Assembly: GCA_022842625.1 (NCBI GenBank)
Contig: JALHPG010000001.1
Location: 62,001 to 126,000, forward strand
Direction: 5' to 3'
Length of the DNA: 64,000 bases
Source: Bacteroidia bacterium
Lineage (GTDB): Bacteria > Bacteroidota > Bacteroidia > B-17B0 > Aurantibacillaceae
The notes under the pieces were generated by a model. That model saw nothing but the letters and a program-made list of their open reading frames with translations, did no database searches and was not told the origin of the DNA. A program made the translations under genes and the position numbers. This document shows, piece by piece, positions 62,048-64,000 of the stretch; the stretch's first letter is position 1; each line of letters starts with the position of its first letter.

Positions 62048-62079
62048 TTGGTTTATGGATTTAAAGATACTTAAATTTG
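62048..62079 (+). promoter_or_regulatory. Promoter of the 182-aa membrane protein gene
   Basis: TTG (62048-62050), 21-base spacer, TAAATTTG (62072-62079): an exact Bacteroidota consensus, 31 bases before the ATG. It overlaps the start region of the divergent APC permease gene. Confidence 0.6.
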
Positions 62080-62110
62080 CAATTAATTAAACAAAAGTGA
62101 ATTTTAAGCA

Positions 62111-62659
62111 ATGAAAGTTTTAGGGGATAGAATAAGTATTTTAAAAAAGGAAGATCTGTTAAGTGTTGTTATTTTACCAACTGTAGATAAGAAAAAATTA
62201 GGTATTTTATTCTTATGGATATTTGCTTGGACAGTTTGTGGTGTAATTGTTTTAGTGAATTATTTTAAATTACAAAATCAAGATGCAAAAGTTTTTATTA
62301 TTGGCTACTTGGCTTTTTGGGCCTACTTTGAATTTAAGATCGTGAGCACTTTTATCTGGAAAAAAAACGGAAAAGAAAAATTATGGATACAAAACGGAAT
62401 TGTACATTATCAAAGAGAATTAAATAAAAAAGGAAAAATTACCGAATATAATATTTCATTAATAGACGATTTTAAAATTATTGATCTTAGCAATACAAGT
62501 TTTGCCGACACTATTAATCAAAGCTTTTGGATAAAAGGTGGCGAACGACTTGAATTTATTTCGCAAGGAAAAGCAGTTAGATTTGGAATGCAGATCACAG
62601 ATGAAGAAGCGCGATCGTTGTTTAATGAGATAAATAAATTTATTTTTGGAAAAAAATAA
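62111..62659 (+). CDS. Small two-helix membrane protein of unknown function
   Basis: A 182-residue protein. Two transmembrane helices lie at about residues 32-53 (ILFLWIFAWTVCGVIVLV) and 60-80 (VFIIGYLAFWAYFEFKIV), with short flanks; the rest is a cytoplasmic strand-rich domain (WIQNGIVHYQRELNKKGKITEYNI...FWIKGGERLEFISQGKAVRFGMQITDEEA) of a kind often seen as a PH-like or YcxB-like fold. I do not recognise a family with confidence. It has its own consensus promoter and converges on the DUF4349 gene at a 13-base inverted repeat. Confidence 0.65.
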   Translation: MKVLGDRISILKKEDLLSVVILPTVDKKKLGILFLWIFAWTVCGVIVLVNYFKLQNQDAKVFIIGYLAFWAYFEFKIVSTFIWKKNGKEKLWIQNGIVHYQRELNKKGKITEYNISLIDDFKIIDLSNTSFADTINQSFWIKGGERLEFISQGKAVRFGMQITDEEARSLFNEINKFIFGKK

Positions 62660-62670
62660 TTTTAATTGAT

Positions 62671-62710
62671 TAGGCGAATTAGAATTTGCTTAAAAACTCT
62701 AATTCGCCTA
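62671..62710. terminator. Bidirectional terminator-like inverted repeat
   Basis: TAGGCGAATTAGA and TCTAATTCGCCTA (13 bases, perfect) flank a 14-base loop between the converging membrane-protein and DUF4349 genes. T-runs beside it are short, so termination efficiency is uncertain. Confidence 0.65.
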
Positions 62711-62724
62711 GCTAACTTTTTAAA

Positions 62725-63582
62725 TTAAATACCCGTACTTACTTTTTTGGTTAGGTAAACAATTAGTTTTCTTGTTAAAATGAAAAGAAAAACTAATATC
62801 AAGATCACTCCCCAACTATTTACAAGAAACAAAATAAAGCTCTTTAAGATCTGAAAGCCGTTTAAAAAAGAATTTCCTAGTTTTTCGGTAAATGAAATTT
62901 GATACGGCTCAATTGTATTTGGTATTGCTAACACCTGTTTTAAAATGGCTTGCGCTTGATAGGTTTCAATATTTATCGTGCTATAGTTAACCTGATCGAC
63001 CAACTCAAAAGATTCTATTCTTTTTTCATCTGCCGCGGTTTGTTTGCTTAAAATATTTTCTTCAGCATTTATTACTTGATTTGTTTTTGCTTTAGTAGAA
63101 CTTGTTTTTTGTTTTAAAGAACTATTAAAGTTTTTATATCTGTTCTCGGCCAACTGATTTGAAAATAATTTCATTTTTACATCATTCGAATGTAAATTTC
63201 TGTAATCGATAAAAAGTGCAAGATCGCTTATCAGCCTAAGCACAGTGTCTAAACGCTGGCTTGGCACTCGAATAGAAATGCTATTAACTGTGGTATAAAA
63301 AGTTTGTTCTACTAACGAGTCTTTATTGATTTGAGTGGATTGCGTGTAATTCTTGTTAGAGGATAATTCACTTGCGGAAACATAACCTCCATTAACCGCA
63401 ACAATATCCTCAATTTTTTTACTGCAGGCTAATACATCCTGAGTTTTAAATTTAAGATTTGCCTTTCGAATAAAATTGTGCGTTACGCCATTTATTGTAT
63501 CTGTAGAAATTCCTTTCAAATAAGAAGAAACAGAATCGGCAACTTCTTGAGAAGCTTTCGCGCCAGATTCTCGATCTCCCAT
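62725..63582 (-). CDS. DUF4349 lipoprotein, frameshifted at its 5' end
   Basis: The open frame with ATG gives 285 residues: a DUF4349 domain (LKFKTQDVLACSKKIEDIVAVNGGYVS, SISIRVPSQRLDTVL, YRNLHSNDVKMKLFSNQLAENR), a charged coiled-coil-like stretch, a strand block, and a C-terminal transmembrane helix (SWGVILILVFLFILTRKLIVYL). Upstream of the ATG this frame continues as FFFSCGSSAER and soon stops, while the missing signal peptide is in another frame behind a run of nine T. Restoring one base would give a complete lipoprotein from 63673. The domain is known from envelope proteins of unknown function. Confidence 0.75.
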   Translation of the reverse strand: MGDRESGAKASQEVADSVSSYLKGISTDTINGVTHNFIRKANLKFKTQDVLACSKKIEDIVAVNGGYVSASELSSNKNYTQSTQINKDSLVEQTFYTTVNSISIRVPSQRLDTVLRLISDLALFIDYRNLHSNDVKMKLFSNQLAENRYKNFNSSLKQKTSSTKAKTNQVINAEENILSKQTAADEKRIESFELVDQVNYSTINIETYQAQAILKQVLAIPNTIEPYQISFTEKLGNSFLNGFQILKSFILFLVNSWGVILILVFLFILTRKLIVYLTKKVSTGI

Positions 63583-63673
63583 TCTTTCTGCAGAAGACCC
63601 GCAACTAAAAAAAAACGGATGAAATAATTAAAAAGGATAAAAACTTAAACCCAAAATTTTTAGGCAATACCAT
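63583..63673 (-). pseudogene. Out-of-frame signal peptide of the DUF4349 lipoprotein
   Basis: The ATG at 63673-63671 opens MVLPKNFGFKFLSFLIISSVFF, which runs into nine T (63615-63607, minus strand). With eight T the frame would continue FFSCGSSAERMGD, a perfect lipobox and junction with the downstream domain. With nine it leaves the frame. Either slippage in the cell (phase variation) or a homopolymer sequencing error explains this. Confidence 0.75.
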
Positions 63674-63789
63674 TCCGGTTCTAATGAAAGCCTTGCTTGC
63701 ATCAGAACAATATTTTATACTGTTCATACGTTATTAGATTTTATTATTTATACCGAATTTTTAAAAAGGTAACCTTAATTAAATTTATT

Positions 63790-64000
63790 ATGAAAAAATC
63801 GAGTTTGTTTTTGATCGTCTTTGCTACTGTTTTTTTAAGCAGCTGTAAAAAAGAATATGCCTGTGAATGCACAAATCCGGGAGGGAAATATATAGCCTTT
63901 AATACAAATGGCACTAAAACAAAAGCAGAGCAAAAATGTAAGGACTATTATGACCAAAACTTTGGAAACATACCAATGAATGAAACAAATTGTATAATAA
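63790..64000 (+). CDS. Small Cys-rich lipoprotein (3' end cut by window edge)
   Basis: An open frame of at least 70 codons from the ATG at 63790, running off the right edge. MKKSSLFLIVFATVFLSSC is a lipoprotein signal peptide with lipobox LSSC, followed by KKEYACECTNPGGKYI and more Cys later (QKCKDYY, ETNC). This resembles short lipoproteins of Bacteroidota with four or five Cys and no known role. The gene is divergent from the DUF4349 gene, with about 115 bases between the starts. Confidence 0.75.
   Translation, partial: MKKSSLFLIVFATVFLSSCKKEYACECTNPGGKYIAFNTNGTKTKAEQKCKDYYDQNFGNIPMNETNCII

Noticed and set aside
63684-63740. Short plus-strand frame between the DUF4349 and Cys-rich lipoprotein genes
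   Set aside because: Only 17 codons, overlaps the promoter/signal-peptide region of the minus-strand gene, no features.

Overview
The window is chromosomal DNA of a free-living Bacteroidota bacterium (Flavobacteriales/Sphingobacteriales-like; no species can be named). The evidence is: AT-rich sequence; a fused LpxC-FabZ enzyme; type IX secretion (T9SS) components with type A and type B sorting domains on secreted proteins; PorP/SprF and PorE-like proteins; an ABC-2 permease/M1 aminopeptidase fusion; and promoters of the Bacteroidota form TTG-N(18-21)-TAnnTTTG. No phage, integrase, IS element, CRISPR array, rRNA or tRNA was seen. Gene density is high, genes often abut or overlap, and many ends carry strong intrinsic terminators.

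Layout. 1-6.3 kb: the start of a retropepsin-like protease (cut by the edge), an FAD oxidoreductase, a small beta-barrel protein, an MBL hydrolase and an amidohydrolase on the minus strand, then rlmN, a polyprenyl synthase and a MORN-repeat lipoprotein on the plus strand. 6.3-9.7 kb: the fatty-acid/ribosome cluster fabH-plsX, rpmF-DUF177, and rpmH. 9.8-13.4 kb: an MsbA-like exporter facing a KdsC-like phosphatase and a transaldolase fused to KdsD-type CBS domains. 13.5-20.8 kb: five tandem minus-strand T9SS cargo genes, three Omp28/thioredoxin-like and two small paralogues with a Cys-x4-Cys motif. 20.9-28.1 kb: mfd, a short histidine kinase and a BtuF/BtuC/BtuD-type iron/cobalamin uptake system with overlapping or abutting genes. 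28.2-30.4 kb: a SET-domain protein, pth and holB. 30.4-39.0 kb: a T9SS surface module (161-aa secreted protein, 1626-aa Ig-repeat adhesin, PorP/SprF protein, PorE-like OmpA protein). 39.1-51.8 kb: mixed housekeeping (cinA, DUF4197, UbiD-type decarboxylase, MscS channel, MazG, aroK, SiaB-like kinase, hemB, lytic transglycosylase, double thioredoxin). 52.0-62.0 kb: ABC-2/M1 fusion with its ATPase, a second ATPase, lpxA, lpxC-fabZ, an HhH protein and an APC permease. 62.1-64 kb: a small membrane protein, a DUF4349 lipoprotein whose signal peptide is frameshifted in a T9 tract, and a partial lipoprotein.

How parts work together. plsX/fabH, lpxA, lpxC-fabZ and the MsbA-like exporter serve membrane lipid and lipid A synthesis; the KdsC-like phosphatase and its transaldolase-CBS neighbour may belong to Kdo-like sugar metabolism. 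The T9SS proteins form an envelope/adhesion programme: secreted cargo with C-terminal sorting domains, anchored by PorP/SprF and OmpA-like partners.

Most noteworthy: the transaldolase-CBS fusion with a terminator-like hairpin abutting the start codon of its KdsC-like partner; two units of Omp28-like gene, hairpin, then Cys-x4-Cys protein; the homopolymer frameshift in the DUF4349 lipoprotein; and near-leaderless promoters at three plus-strand genes.
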